From: CAYLLT01 sp964591605
Lineage (GTDB): Bacteria > Planctomycetota > Phycisphaerae > UBA1845 > PWPN01
Direction of reading: 5' to 3'
NCBI GenBank assembly: GCA_964591605.1
Contig: CAZQEN010000222.1
Span: 1-12,702 of the forward strand
DNA length: 12,702 bases
The notes below the pieces were generated by a model, which made no database searches, was not told where the DNA came from, and worked only from the letters and a program-made list of their open reading frames with translations. Below, in pieces: positions 5,847 to 12,702 of this stretch. The position numbers and the translations under genes are program-made. Within the stretch, counting starts at the first letter, position 1; each line of letters starts with the position of its first letter.

Positions 5847-7164
5847 GGAAAGCTCGGCGATAGACGGCCTCATCCGTGGAAAGCCGCTCCTTGAAGCGTG
5901 CCGGAGGGACGGCACCCTGCTGAAAGCGGCGTTTCTCGAAGACAGGCATGCGGATCCCGGTGATGGTCTCGACCCCGCTCGCAACGATCCGACCCTTGAG
6001 GGTATAGAGCCGCTGCGGGTTCCAGTCCGACAGGGTGATGAACGGAATCCCCTCCGCGACCTCGACCACGGAGGGAAGGGTCAACGGACTGAAGCCCGTG
6101 AATCCGGCGGCCCGCATCGGAGCATAGGTACGGGTGCAGCCGCGGCTCAGGCCGCCGCTGTACGTGAGGGAGTGCTTGATCGAGCCGACGCCCCACCCCT
6201 CATGGTACAGGAGGCGATTGTTGAGAACGCTGCGGATGGTCAGTTCCGGGTTCTCCTCGATCGGATAGTCCTTCAGGTTTTCATCGCCGCCGTCACCGTC
6301 AAGCAGGTATTTCCAGGTGGGATAAAGGCGTCGGATTCCGCGGCACAGGGCCAGCATCACCGCGCCGGCCTCGATGTCCAGCGGCTTGTAATCCTCCTGC
6401 ACGCGCACGGCCTCGGCGCAGTCGAGCTCCGTGCCGGCCACTTCGATCGGCTCGTGAAAGAGCTCGAGCCCGACCGCCTTCAGGAACTGCCGTGCCTGAG
6501 CCAGATCCTCCCCGCCGCCGTCCACCGCGAGCGTGAACGCCTTGAGCCGTGCGGGATTCATGCCCAGTTCCAACATGACGTGATACGTGACGAGGAAGAC
6601 GGCGCCGCTGTCGATCCCGCCCGAGAAGCAGACGCCGACAGGTTCGCTTTCTGGAAGAAGTGTCAGCCAGGAGGCGATCGCATCTCGGAGCGCGCCCATG
6701 TAGTGGCGCCCGATGTCGTCGATGTCGGCCGGCCAGCGGTCCGGCCGCGGGGCGAAGAAACGCTGATAAGTCGGATTCGGATCCGGACACCCGATCAGCT
6801 CGATCTGGGTAATGTAGTGGGCCGGCACCATCCGCGTGTAGCTGGGGTGGAACTGACCGAGCATCCCGCGCTCGGCGAGCCAGTCGCGGATGGCGTCAAT
6901 CCGGTCGGCGATCACCAGCGCCGGACCGTCCGCCTGTTTAACGATGAAATACCGCATCGGCAGGCTGAGCGAACGGGCCAGCCGCACGGTCTGACCCCGG
7001 CGTCCGACCAAAGCGAAGTGCCCCTCGATCTCGCGGACGCGCTCGGGGCAGCCCTCGGCCACACGCGCGCGGGCCTGCTCCAGCGTCATGTTGAAGATCA
7101 CATTCCGTGCAGGATCGGTGAGGTCAAAAACTTCACGAATCGGGTGGGCCATTGTAGCGGGCAT
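5827..7164 (-). CDS. Asparagine-synthetase-type amide ligase without glutaminase nucleophile
   Basis: The protein has 445 residues from the ATG at 7164. The C-terminal synthetase domain has an ATP-pyrophosphatase P-loop SGGIDS (residues 181-186) in VGVCFSGGIDSGAVFL and the second signature LDGDGGDEN (about 288-296), so adenylation of a carboxylate is likely. The N-terminal 140 residues keep the pattern of a class II glutamine amidotransferase (EGHFALVGR, then ARSLSLPMRYF, ADRIDAI and VPAHYIT), but there is no Met-Cys-Gly start: the protein begins MPATMAHPIRE. Glutamine-derived ammonia is therefore unlikely. Known relatives that lost this Cys, such as beta-lactam synthetase, form amides from other amines. 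Earlier in-frame Mets exist up to 7281, but GGAGG at 7172-7176 selects 7164. It is first in a two-gene operon with the overlapping radical SAM gene, driven by the promoter at 7264-7292. Confidence 0.88.
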   Translation of the reverse strand: MPATMAHPIREVFDLTDPARNVIFNMTLEQARARVAEGCPERVREIEGHFALVGRRGQTVRLARSLSLPMRYFIVKQADGPALVIADRIDAIRDWLAERGMLGQFHPSYTRMVPAHYITQIELIGCPDPNPTYQRFFAPRPDRWPADIDDIGRHYMGALRDAIASWLTLLPESEPVGVCFSGGIDSGAVFLVTYHVMLELGMNPARLKAFTLAVDGGGEDLAQARQFLKAVGLELFHEPIEVAGTELDCAEAVRVQEDYKPLDIEAGAVMLALCRGIRRLYPTWKYLLDGDGGDENLKDYPIEENPELTIRSVLNNRLLYHEGWGVGSIKHSLTYSGGLSRGCTRTYAPMRAAGFTGFSPLTLPSVVEVAEGIPFITLSDWNPQRLYTLKGRIVASGVETITGIRMPVFEKRRFQQGAVPPARFKERLSTDEAVYRRAFHALYNT

Positions 7165-7171
7165 GTGGCTG

Positions 7172-7176
7172 CCTCC
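7172..7176 (-). promoter_or_regulatory. Ribosome binding site of the amide-ligase gene
   Basis: Minus-strand GGAGG precedes the ATG at 7164 by seven bases. It shows that the longer reading frame up to 7281 is not the true start; that frame would also begin upstream of the likely transcription start. Confidence 0.8.
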
Positions 7177-7249
7177 ACGGGCGATGCCGATTGGGCGTCG
7201 CGCTCCAGGGCGCCACGGGGGTTTCAATCGGGAATCGTCCAGATAGCTT

Positions 7250-7260
7250 TTGCGACGCAA
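7250..7260. promoter_or_regulatory. Palindrome at the predicted transcription start
   Basis: TTGCG-A-CGCAA is a perfect five-base dyad around one central base. It overlaps the position (about 7257) where transcription from the promoter at 7264-7292 should begin. It could be an operator or a chance palindrome. Confidence 0.3.
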
Positions 7261-7263
7261 CCC

Positions 7264-7292
7264 ATAATAAGATATCATCATAGAGATATCAA
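7264..7292 (-). promoter_or_regulatory. Sigma-70-type promoter of the amide-ligase / radical SAM operon
   Basis: On the minus strand the sequence reads TTGATA (7292-7287), a 17-base spacer, then TATTAT (7269-7264). Each hexamer differs from consensus by one base and the spacing is ideal. It sits in an AT-rich island within GC-rich DNA. The predicted start near 7257 gives a leader of about 93 bases. Two GATATC palindromes (7271-7276 and 7285-7290) lie in the spacer and overlap the -35 box, which would suit a regulator site. Confidence 0.72.
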
Positions 7293-7373
7293 TAAGGCCG
7301 GGCCGCCCGACTCAACCATCGGGATCATCAGCGTTACACCTGCGAGCCAAACCGCCGACGGCACTGGGCGCAG

Positions 7374-7542
7374 GGGGCTTACTCCCGGAGCGTATCTGGT
7401 GAGTCTGCCGGTGCGACCGGCATCACCCGGGGCATGTATGGCATGACCTTTGGCATGAGCGGGCGAGGCGGGCGTCGAGCTGCCTGCACACTTCGCGAGC
7501 ATCAACAAGGAGCCGCGCTACGCGCTGGACTGCAACACGTAA
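7374..7542 (+). pseudogene. Frameshifted relic of a tail-fibre-like repeat protein
   Basis: Two short translated segments in different plus-strand frames look like pieces of one protein. In the first frame (from 7374) the translation includes ESAGATGITRGMYGMTFGMSG-like units (7401-7463), resembling the A-T-G-x-T-x-G-V-Y-G repeats of tail-fibre/peptidase-S74-type proteins common in Planctomycetota. In the frame one base on, 7462-7542 encodes GEAGVELPAHFASINKEPRY then ALDCNT and a TAA. This resembles the GEA-V-x-LP-x-x-F-x-x-x-N-x-x-x-RY-x-L-x-C segment near the end of the same protein type. The units are close together and out of frame and there is no start, so a decayed, internally deleted copy is likely. 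The resemblance is from memory of these families and no search was run. Confidence 0.5.
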
Positions 7543-7650
7543 CGCGAGAGCCCTGGGTCGTCGCCCGCTCCTGGCGCGGTGCGGCGAAACCAGGCTTCAC
7601 GACTTCGGTAGCGGAGCATTGGTTCGGAGCGATGGGCATAGTGAACGAGT

Positions 7651-7654
7651 GAGG
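7651..7654 (+). promoter_or_regulatory. Ribosome binding site of the 1047-residue repeat protein
   Basis: GAGG lies seven bases before the ATG at 7662, supporting that start, which also begins a good signal peptide. Confidence 0.6.
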
Positions 7655-7661
7655 TACGAGC

Positions 7662-10600
7662 ATGTGCAAGAGACCTGCGCAGTGGACAATGCTGGTTCTT
7701 GGGGCGGCTTTCACGCCGAGCGCGAGCCGGGCGGACGTGCAATTGAGCAGCAGTTTCGGTCGTTACCAGATCAACGAACCGTGCGAACCTGTTCGATTCG
7801 CTGTGTTCGAGTTGGGTCAGACGGTCTCGGACGACTGCTTTCGAAACGACGACGGCGATACAGCCTCGGCAAGTATTCAATCATCCAGCAGCATCGTCAA
7901 CGGGGCACGCGGGGTGGAGTCGGTCTCGCTGTCCACGCGCGTTACTTTGAGCGGCTCGTTTGCAGGCGCCGACGCCAGCGTAGTATTGAACGGCTGGTTC
8001 GAAGTCACCGCGCCGACGCCCTACGTCCTGACCGTGCAGCCCACCTTCAACGGACAGATCGAAGGCGTCGTGACGTTCGACGGCCAGTCCCACGAGATCG
8101 GGTGCGATTGTCTCGGAACAGACTGCTCGGGGTCGCTCGGCTGCGGCCAGGGTACGACTCCCCTTGTGCTCAGCGGCGAACTGCCGCGCGGGAATTTCTC
8201 GTTCCGAACGGTCGTCCGTGCATACCTCGCCGGCGACCAGGACGTGCGTACAGGCTCCGCTTCTCTTCAGGCGACCATCCGATTCGGCCGCACTTCGCAG
8301 ACGTATAACTGGACGAACCTCAACGGCGGCGACTACGCGCTGGACGGCAACTGGGATCCACACGGCGTCCCCACCCACGACGCCCAAGTCAGCGACGTCG
8401 CCATCTTCCATCCCGGTCTCTACGGCGTGAACGTCGTGGGCGCCAAGGCCGGCCGCTTCGTCGTCCGACAGGCTGACGTCGAGCTGATCGGCGACGCCCA
8501 GGTATACGATTCCATCGCGTCGCCGCCGTCGCTCGAGATCGAAGGCGACGCGTCGCTCCAGCTCAACGGCAGTTCGGTGCTGCGCGGCGTGCATGCCGTG
8601 GTCGGGTCGGGTTCGGCCGCCAACGCAAACGAGTTCTCCGCGATCCTGCTGGACGACGCCGCCACGCAGCTCGTGCTGTCGGGCGACTTGAGCGTGGGCA
8701 GCGATATCCCTGGGCTGGTCGCGGTTGATGGTGGTTTTCTCCAGGCCGCCGATCTGCGGCTCGGCGGAGCGGCACGAGGGCAGATGGACATCGCGGGCGT
8801 CGACGCGGCAGCGATGTTCAACGATCTGTTCGTCGGAAGCAGCCAGGGCGTCGGCATCGTGCGTGTCACAGCCGGCGGCTTGCTCAACATCGCCAACATG
8901 GAGATCGGCGGCAACAATCTGACCGACCCGGTTGAGCAGGTCACGAATACCGTCAAAGTCTCCGGCCGCGCCGCAAACTCAACGCCATCGCGGCTGCTGG
9001 CCACCGGCGACATTCGCGTCGGCGAAGACGGATCGGCTGATCTCTCCATTCTGGACGGTGCATACGTCGAGGCGGGCAGCAGCGTGACCCTGGGTGCGAA
9101 CGACCGCGCGGACGCCCTCGTCAAATCTTCAGATCCAATGTTTCCGTCGATACTCCGAGCCGGACCCCGCCTTCAGATCGGCGAGGGCAACGGCGCAGGG
9201 CTCATCATCGAGCCCGGCGGGCAGGTGGAGGCGAGCGAAGTGCGCCTCAACTTTGGCGGCCAGGTCGGCGGGGGCGAGCTGACGATTGACGGGCAGGGGC
9301 AGAGCAACTCCGCCCGCATGAAGGTAACCCAGGAACTGCTCGTCGGCGGCAACCCGCAGGCGACTCCGGTCTTCGTCAAGAACGGAGGAGTTCTGACGGC
9401 CCTTTCGGCCACCATCGGCAACGATGCTCTGCTCACCGACGAAGCAACGGTTGTGGTCGGTACCCTTGGCGGAGGAGACACGGTGCCGGCCGAATTCAAC
9501 GTCGTCGACCCGAACAGCGCTCAACTCACCGGCGGCCTGGTCACGATCGTTGGGGGCGCGGGGCCGGGCCGACTCAATATCGCCGGCGGCGCGATCGCCC
9601 GACTCACCGGCGCCCTGCGGATTGGTCACCAGGCCGATGGCGCGATGAGCGTGGACAACTCCGGCAGTACCGCGGGATTGCGTTCAACTGCGATCCTGAG
9701 CGATATCGCGACGCTCGGCTGGACCGGGGCTGGAGATCTCGCCATCTCGAACGGCGGGCTGGTCACGTCGAACAGTGACATTGTAGTTGGGTTCATGAGT
9801 ATCGGGGAAATCCGGGCCTTCAACGGTCAGGGTTTCACGGGCGACCGGGCTGAGCTGCGCATGTTGGGCAGCGAGCTCGAGATTGGCTTACGTGGCAGCG
9901 GCGAACTGAACGTACAGGGTGGTGGCCTGGTGGGCTGCGCGCGGCTGGTTGTCGGGGGTTACGACATTGCCGCCGCCGGTGAGGTGCTTGTCGATACCGG
10001 CGGCGAGATCAAGTGTCTGGCCGACATGCTCGTTGGCGCAGTCAATGTTGGCGCCGGTTCAGTCACCGTCGGCCCGGCGGGAACGCTGGTCGTAGACGGC
10101 GTCCTGACCGTCGGCGGCACGAGCGAAGGCCAGATCGCGCTCACCGACGCCACCTCGCGCGTCTCCGCGGGAATCATCAGCGGCGCCAGCACGTTCGTGA
10201 ACAATCACGGCAGCATCGTCGGCGTGGGCACGCTGGCGACCTCGCGTCTTGTCATCGCGCCCGGCGGTTTTGTCTCCCCAGGTCTATCTCCCGGCACACT
10301 GACCATCGACGGCGACTACGAGCAACAGGAGGGGGCCACGCTGGTGATCGAGGTGGCCGGCCTGGCGCCGGGGCAGTTCGACGTGCTCAAGGTCACCGGC
10401 AGCGCGACGCTGGCCGGCAAGGTGCAGATGAAGTTCATCGACGGCTATGTGCCCAACCCGGGCGACACGATCGACTGCCTCCAAGTCGAGGGCACCACCA
10501 CAGGCCAGCCGGCCATCGAAACCGTCGATGCCGACGGTCAGCCCGCGCAGGTCGGCGCCACGGCCCAACTGACGCCGGAGGGCGCGTACCGTCTGACCAT

Positions 10601-10805
10601 CGGTGATGGCTCCACTGATACCGACGGCAACACCACCCCTGATACCGATGGCGATACCTCCGCCGACGCGGAGGGCCTTCCCACGATCATCAGCGCCTGC
10701 GGCAACGGCGCCTGCGGGTCAGGCGTGGCGACCCTGCTGCCCTTTTCGCTGGTGACGATGGTGCGGTGGCGCCGCAAGCCGCGACGTCACAAATCCGTGG
10801 GTTAA
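7662..10805 (+). CDS. Giant exported T5SS/PEP-CTERM-associated-type repeat protein with C-terminal sorting tail
   Basis: The 1047-residue protein has a Sec signal (residues 1-25, LVLGAAFTPSASRA|DV). Residues 26-214 form a beta-rich domain with Cys in PCEPVRF, DDCFRN and a GCDCLGTDCSGSLGC cluster. From Tyr215 comes a YNW...GG...NWDPHGVP segment of the kind that opens many surface repeat proteins. Repeats of the form x-L-x-V-G-x-x-x-x-G-x-L-x-I-x-x-G-G-x-V continue to about residue 860, predicting a long beta-helix. Residues 868-950 carry the terminal cap VSPGLSPGTLTIDGDYEQ...FDVLKVTGSATLAG, as in autotransporter-like and PEP-CTERM proteins. An Asp/Thr-rich linker (about 981-1004) may bind calcium. 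The end has ACGNGACGSG (1012-1021), a short hydrophobic stretch and RWRRKPRRHK, resembling a tripartite sorting signal. The likely role is surface adhesion or envelope structure. The next gene has the same architecture, 66 bases downstream. Confidence 0.85.
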   Translation: MCKRPAQWTMLVLGAAFTPSASRADVQLSSSFGRYQINEPCEPVRFAVFELGQTVSDDCFRNDDGDTASASIQSSSSIVNGARGVESVSLSTRVTLSGSFAGADASVVLNGWFEVTAPTPYVLTVQPTFNGQIEGVVTFDGQSHEIGCDCLGTDCSGSLGCGQGTTPLVLSGELPRGNFSFRTVVRAYLAGDQDVRTGSASLQATIRFGRTSQTYNWTNLNGGDYALDGNWDPHGVPTHDAQVSDVAIFHPGLYGVNVVGAKAGRFVVRQADVELIGDAQVYDSIASPPSLEIEGDASLQLNGSSVLRGVHAVVGSGSAANANEFSAILLDDAATQLVLSGDLSVGSDIPGLVAVDGGFLQAADLRLGGAARGQMDIAGVDAAAMFNDLFVGSSQGVGIVRVTAGGLLNIANMEIGGNNLTDPVEQVTNTVKVSGRAANSTPSRLLATGDIRVGEDGSADLSILDGAYVEAGSSVTLGANDRADALVKSSDPMFPSILRAGPRLQIGEGNGAGLIIEPGGQVEASEVRLNFGGQVGGGELTIDGQGQSNSARMKVTQELLVGGNPQATPVFVKNGGVLTALSATIGNDALLTDEATVVVGTLGGGDTVPAEFNVVDPNSAQLTGGLVTIVGGAGPGRLNIAGGAIARLTGALRIGHQADGAMSVDNSGSTAGLRSTAILSDIATLGWTGAGDLAISNGGLVTSNSDIVVGFMSIGEIRAFNGQGFTGDRAELRMLGSELEIGLRGSGELNVQGGGLVGCARLVVGGYDIAAAGEVLVDTGGEIKCLADMLVGAVNVGAGSVTVGPAGTLVVDGVLTVGGTSEGQIALTDATSRVSAGIISGASTFVNNHGSIVGVGTLATSRLVIAPGGFVSPGLSPGTLTIDGDYEQQEGATLVIEVAGLAPGQFDVLKVTGSATLAGKVQMKFIDGYVPNPGDTIDCLQVEGTTTGQPAIETVDADGQPAQVGATAQLTPEGAYRLTIGDGSTDTDGNTTPDTDGDTSADAEGLPTIISACGNGACGSGVATLLPFSLVTMVRWRRKPRRHKSVG

Positions 10806-10859
10806 TCAGTGTCAGGGCGGGTGAGGAAGCGAAGTTCGAATCAACACTTTATGCAAGGC

Positions 10860-10865
10860 AGGAGG
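10860..10865 (+). promoter_or_regulatory. Ribosome binding site of the second repeat-protein gene
   Basis: AGGAGG lies six bases before the ATG at 10872. It is the best ribosome binding site in this part of the window and fixes a start far upstream of the signal-peptide core. Confidence 0.8.
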
Positions 10866-10871
10866 CGGTTG

Positions 10872-12702
10872 ATGTTCTTGGTGGAAGCTAGTTCGGTGAT
10901 TGACAGATGGAACGTGACTGTTTGGCACGCTGGCCCCCGGGCGCGGCGGTCGCGCGTTGCGCCGGTTCAACCGCGTACGCTGCCCGGTCAGGCCGCCTCG
11001 CGGCCTCGGTTGGTCTTCCGCTCCGCGTGCCGATGCCTTGCCGTGGTGCTGGCATTGGCGGCGGCGCACACCGTTGCGCGCGGCGAGGTCTTGATCAACA
11101 ACGGCCGGGGGCCCGGCTCCCTGAGCATCTCGTCCTACCAGTTCACTCCCGTACATGGCGCCTTCGGGCTGGGTTGCGGCCCGACGGAAGTGCGGGCCGA
11201 CCTCGAAAACAGCGACCGAATTGTTCATCTGCGGGTACGGGGCGAGACGACGACCCCCGGCGCGACGTGCACGCACTTTCCTGATGGTTCTTTCACCGGC
11301 GACGCGACCACGGCCAGCGTTTCGTTGCTGATGAGCGGCAGCGTTGAGGAGGTGCGGCAGGACACGTCGGCCGATTTGGGAGCACATGGGGGTCTCCGCA
11401 TTTCGGGGGGGATGAAACGCTACACCCTCACGATCGTCGATACAGCCCCTCCCGACGAGTTCTCCCTCCAGACCACACGCACGGTGCGGCACCGCTCTGG
11501 AACGATCTATGCACGCTCCAGCAATCAGAATGTCGGCGACACAACGATCGTGATCGAGGATGTCGTTCTGGATCTGTGGGTCGATGCGACGTGCAGCGTG
11601 AGCACCACCAGCAACGCACCCCGCGTGCCGACCTCCATCGACTTCGCCCTGATCGTCACGGTGGCCATCGAGGACCTCTGCCCACCCAACAACACATTCA
11701 CCTGGAACCAACCCAGCGGCGGTACGTACTCGGACGCGGCGAACTGGGACCCTGAGTGCGACGCCCCGCCCCGAGTCGAGTTCGAGCGCAGCGACACGGC
11801 CATCTTCGGTCTGGGTACAAGCACCCTCCCGATTGCGATCGACGCCGGCGGAGCGACGGCCGGGCGGTGGATCGTGACCGGCGGAATCGCGCCGAGCGGT
11901 CTGGTCCGATTGCTGGGTGATTCGCCAAGCGAGCCGTCCCTGACCGTTCGCGGCGGGGGGAAGTTGCAGATCGGCAATGGCAACCTCGAGAGTATCCATG
12001 CGGATGTCGGTGAAGGCGGCCAGGAGGGATGGGTGGCGGTCACCGGCGATCAGGCCGGGTGGAACAACAGTGGACTCATGAAGGTTGGGGGCGCGCCGCG
12101 CGGCAGGCTTGATGTCCAGCTCGCCGGGCAGGTGGAAACGGCGGACCTGGAGGTGGGCACGGCATCGGGCAGCACGGGGGCGATCGAGGTTCGCGATGCG
12201 GGCGCATCCGCGTCTCGTGAAACGCTCCTGAAGGTCAGCGGGACGCTGACGATGGCCAACGGCCAGGGTGCGGGGAGCCTGCGCATCCTCGACGGCGGAC
12301 GCGTCGAGGCCGGCAACGTGGCCGTCACGGATAACCCGCTGAACGGCGCAGATTCCATCACCATTACCGGGATGAGCGGAACCCGGCGCTCGACGCTGCA
12401 GGTCAACGGGAACCTCGATCTGGCCGGCGGCGGCGCGCCCACGCGCCTGGAGGTTCTGGATGGCGCACAACTCCTGACCACCGGCCCCGTGTCCATCCGC
12501 ACAGGGTCGATTCTGGTCAACAACACCGCGTCGGGCCTGCCGCCCCTGGATACGGTGACCGGCAATGGGGGCGCCTCCTGGACCGCGCAGGGACCAATCG
12601 GTCTGGGCGGCCTCGGATCGACCGCGGAGCTGACCATCGAAGATGGCGGTGTGGTAACCGCATCGGAGGTGGTCCTGGGCCAGGTGGGAGGAACCGGAGC
12701 CG
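10872..12702 (+). CDS. Second giant exported repeat protein, runs off the window end
   Basis: From the ATG at 10872 the frame stays open for 610 codons to the window edge. It shares the architecture of the preceding gene. A Cys-containing beta-rich N-domain (about residues 72-275) has FGLGCGPTEV and ATCTHF. A TWN...GG...ANWDP segment starts at Thr277, and then beta-helix repeats such as SLRILDGGRVEAGNVAV and AELTIEDGGVVTASEVVLG follow. The signal-peptide core lies late, at residues 56-68 (LAVVLALAAAHTV), after a 54-residue Arg-rich N-region. Such extended N-regions are known in some large secreted proteins, but a downstream non-ATG start (a TTG at 11010 would give a normal signal) cannot be excluded. 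With 66 bases and no visible terminator between them, the two genes may be co-transcribed. A long minus-strand frame from 12470 to 10812 is a shadow of this gene. Confidence 0.85.
   Translation, partial: MFLVEASSVIDRWNVTVWHAGPRARRSRVAPVQPRTLPGQAASRPRLVFRSACRCLAVVLALAAAHTVARGEVLINNGRGPGSLSISSYQFTPVHGAFGLGCGPTEVRADLENSDRIVHLRVRGETTTPGATCTHFPDGSFTGDATTASVSLLMSGSVEEVRQDTSADLGAHGGLRISGGMKRYTLTIVDTAPPDEFSLQTTRTVRHRSGTIYARSSNQNVGDTTIVIEDVVLDLWVDATCSVSTTSNAPRVPTSIDFALIVTVAIEDLCPPNNTFTWNQPSGGTYSDAANWDPECDAPPRVEFERSDTAIFGLGTSTLPIAIDAGGATAGRWIVTGGIAPSGLVRLLGDSPSEPSLTVRGGGKLQIGNGNLESIHADVGEGGQEGWVAVTGDQAGWNNSGLMKVGGAPRGRLDVQLAGQVETADLEVGTASGSTGAIEVRDAGASASRETLLKVSGTLTMANGQGAGSLRILDGGRVEAGNVAVTDNPLNGADSITITGMSGTRRSTLQVNGNLDLAGGGAPTRLEVLDGAQLLTTGPVSIRTGSILVNNTASGLPPLDTVTGNGGASWTAQGPIGLGGLGSTAELTIEDGGVVTASEVVLGQVGGTGA

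Larger units (their letters stand above)
7293..7661. other. Intergenic region between the operon promoter and the first giant repeat-protein gene
   Basis: The region holds the tail-fibre-like relic at 7374-7542 and the 5' flank of the repeat-protein gene. No clear plus-strand promoter is visible. The two short ORFs that cross it lack recognisable features apart from the relic. Confidence 0.5.

Noticed and set aside
5847..5984. N-terminal extension of the radical SAM frame
   Set aside because: These 46 codons lie wholly inside the amide-ligase gene and are low-complexity Arg/Ser/Pro. The ATG at 5846 gives the usual short overlap.
7165..7281. N-terminal extension of the amide-ligase frame
   Set aside because: It covers the likely transcription start and the -10 box, and a good GGAGG selects the ATG at 7164.
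5797..7446. A 549-codon plus-strand open frame
   Set aside because: It lies antisense to the amide-ligase gene, whose minus-strand product has clear catalytic motifs. The plus translation has none and reflects GC-rich codon shadowing.
10812..12470. A 552-codon minus-strand open frame
   Set aside because: It is antisense to the second repeat-protein gene. The plus frame has a ribosome binding site, a signal core and family-like repeats and only lacks a stop because the window ends.
1..12702. CRISPR arrays, tRNA or rRNA genes, insertion sequences
   Set aside because: No regularly spaced direct repeats, cloverleaf-like sequences, transposase motifs or terminal inverted repeats were seen on reading both strands.

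Overview
The window is about 12.7 kb of GC-rich bacterial DNA carrying eight protein-coding genes. Two of them run off the ends: a methyltransferase at the left and a large repeat protein at the right. The content suggests a member of the Planctomycetota; I cannot place it below phylum. The reasons are several large exported beta-helix proteins, a choice-of-anchor-Q-like C-terminus, T5SS/PEP-CTERM-associated-type repeats, a Cys-Gly / hydrophobic / Arg-rich C-terminal tail, and a relic of a tail-fibre-like protein. This placement is an inference from family knowledge, not a search result.

Left part (1-2427, minus strand). A class I SAM methyltransferase is cut by the window start. Next comes a 69-residue exported protein whose mature part is a two-copy 17-residue repeat. 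Then comes a 446-residue exported C39/papain-like cysteine peptidase candidate with a Cys-rich N-terminal region, followed by a clear rho-independent terminator. The small gene and the peptidase gene share a near-identical 23-base leader element that folds into a small hairpin just upstream of the ribosome binding site.

Middle part. Divergent from the peptidase gene (298 bases between starts) is an exported fusion of a metzincin-type zinc protease (complete HExxHxxGxxH with a downstream Met) and a parallel beta-helix. Facing it from the right is a compact two-gene minus-strand operon. An asparagine-synthetase-type amide ligase, lacking the glutaminase nucleophile, overlaps by 20 bases a radical SAM enzyme resembling the COG1244/RaSEA group. 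The operon has its own near-consensus sigma-70-type promoter in an AT-rich island with palindromes. It is the best candidate here for an uncharacterised biosynthetic system.

Right part (7374-12702, plus strand). A short frameshifted relic of a tail-fibre-like protein lies upstream of two tandem genes for very large exported repeat proteins of one architecture: signal peptide, Cys-containing beta-rich N-domain, a W-rich GG...NW segment, then many beta-helix repeats. The first is complete (1047 residues) and ends in a possible cell-surface sorting tail. The second runs off the window, so it has no stop codon here and is easy to miss; it has an unusually long N-region before its signal-peptide core. 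No tRNA, rRNA, CRISPR array, insertion sequence or replication origin was seen.
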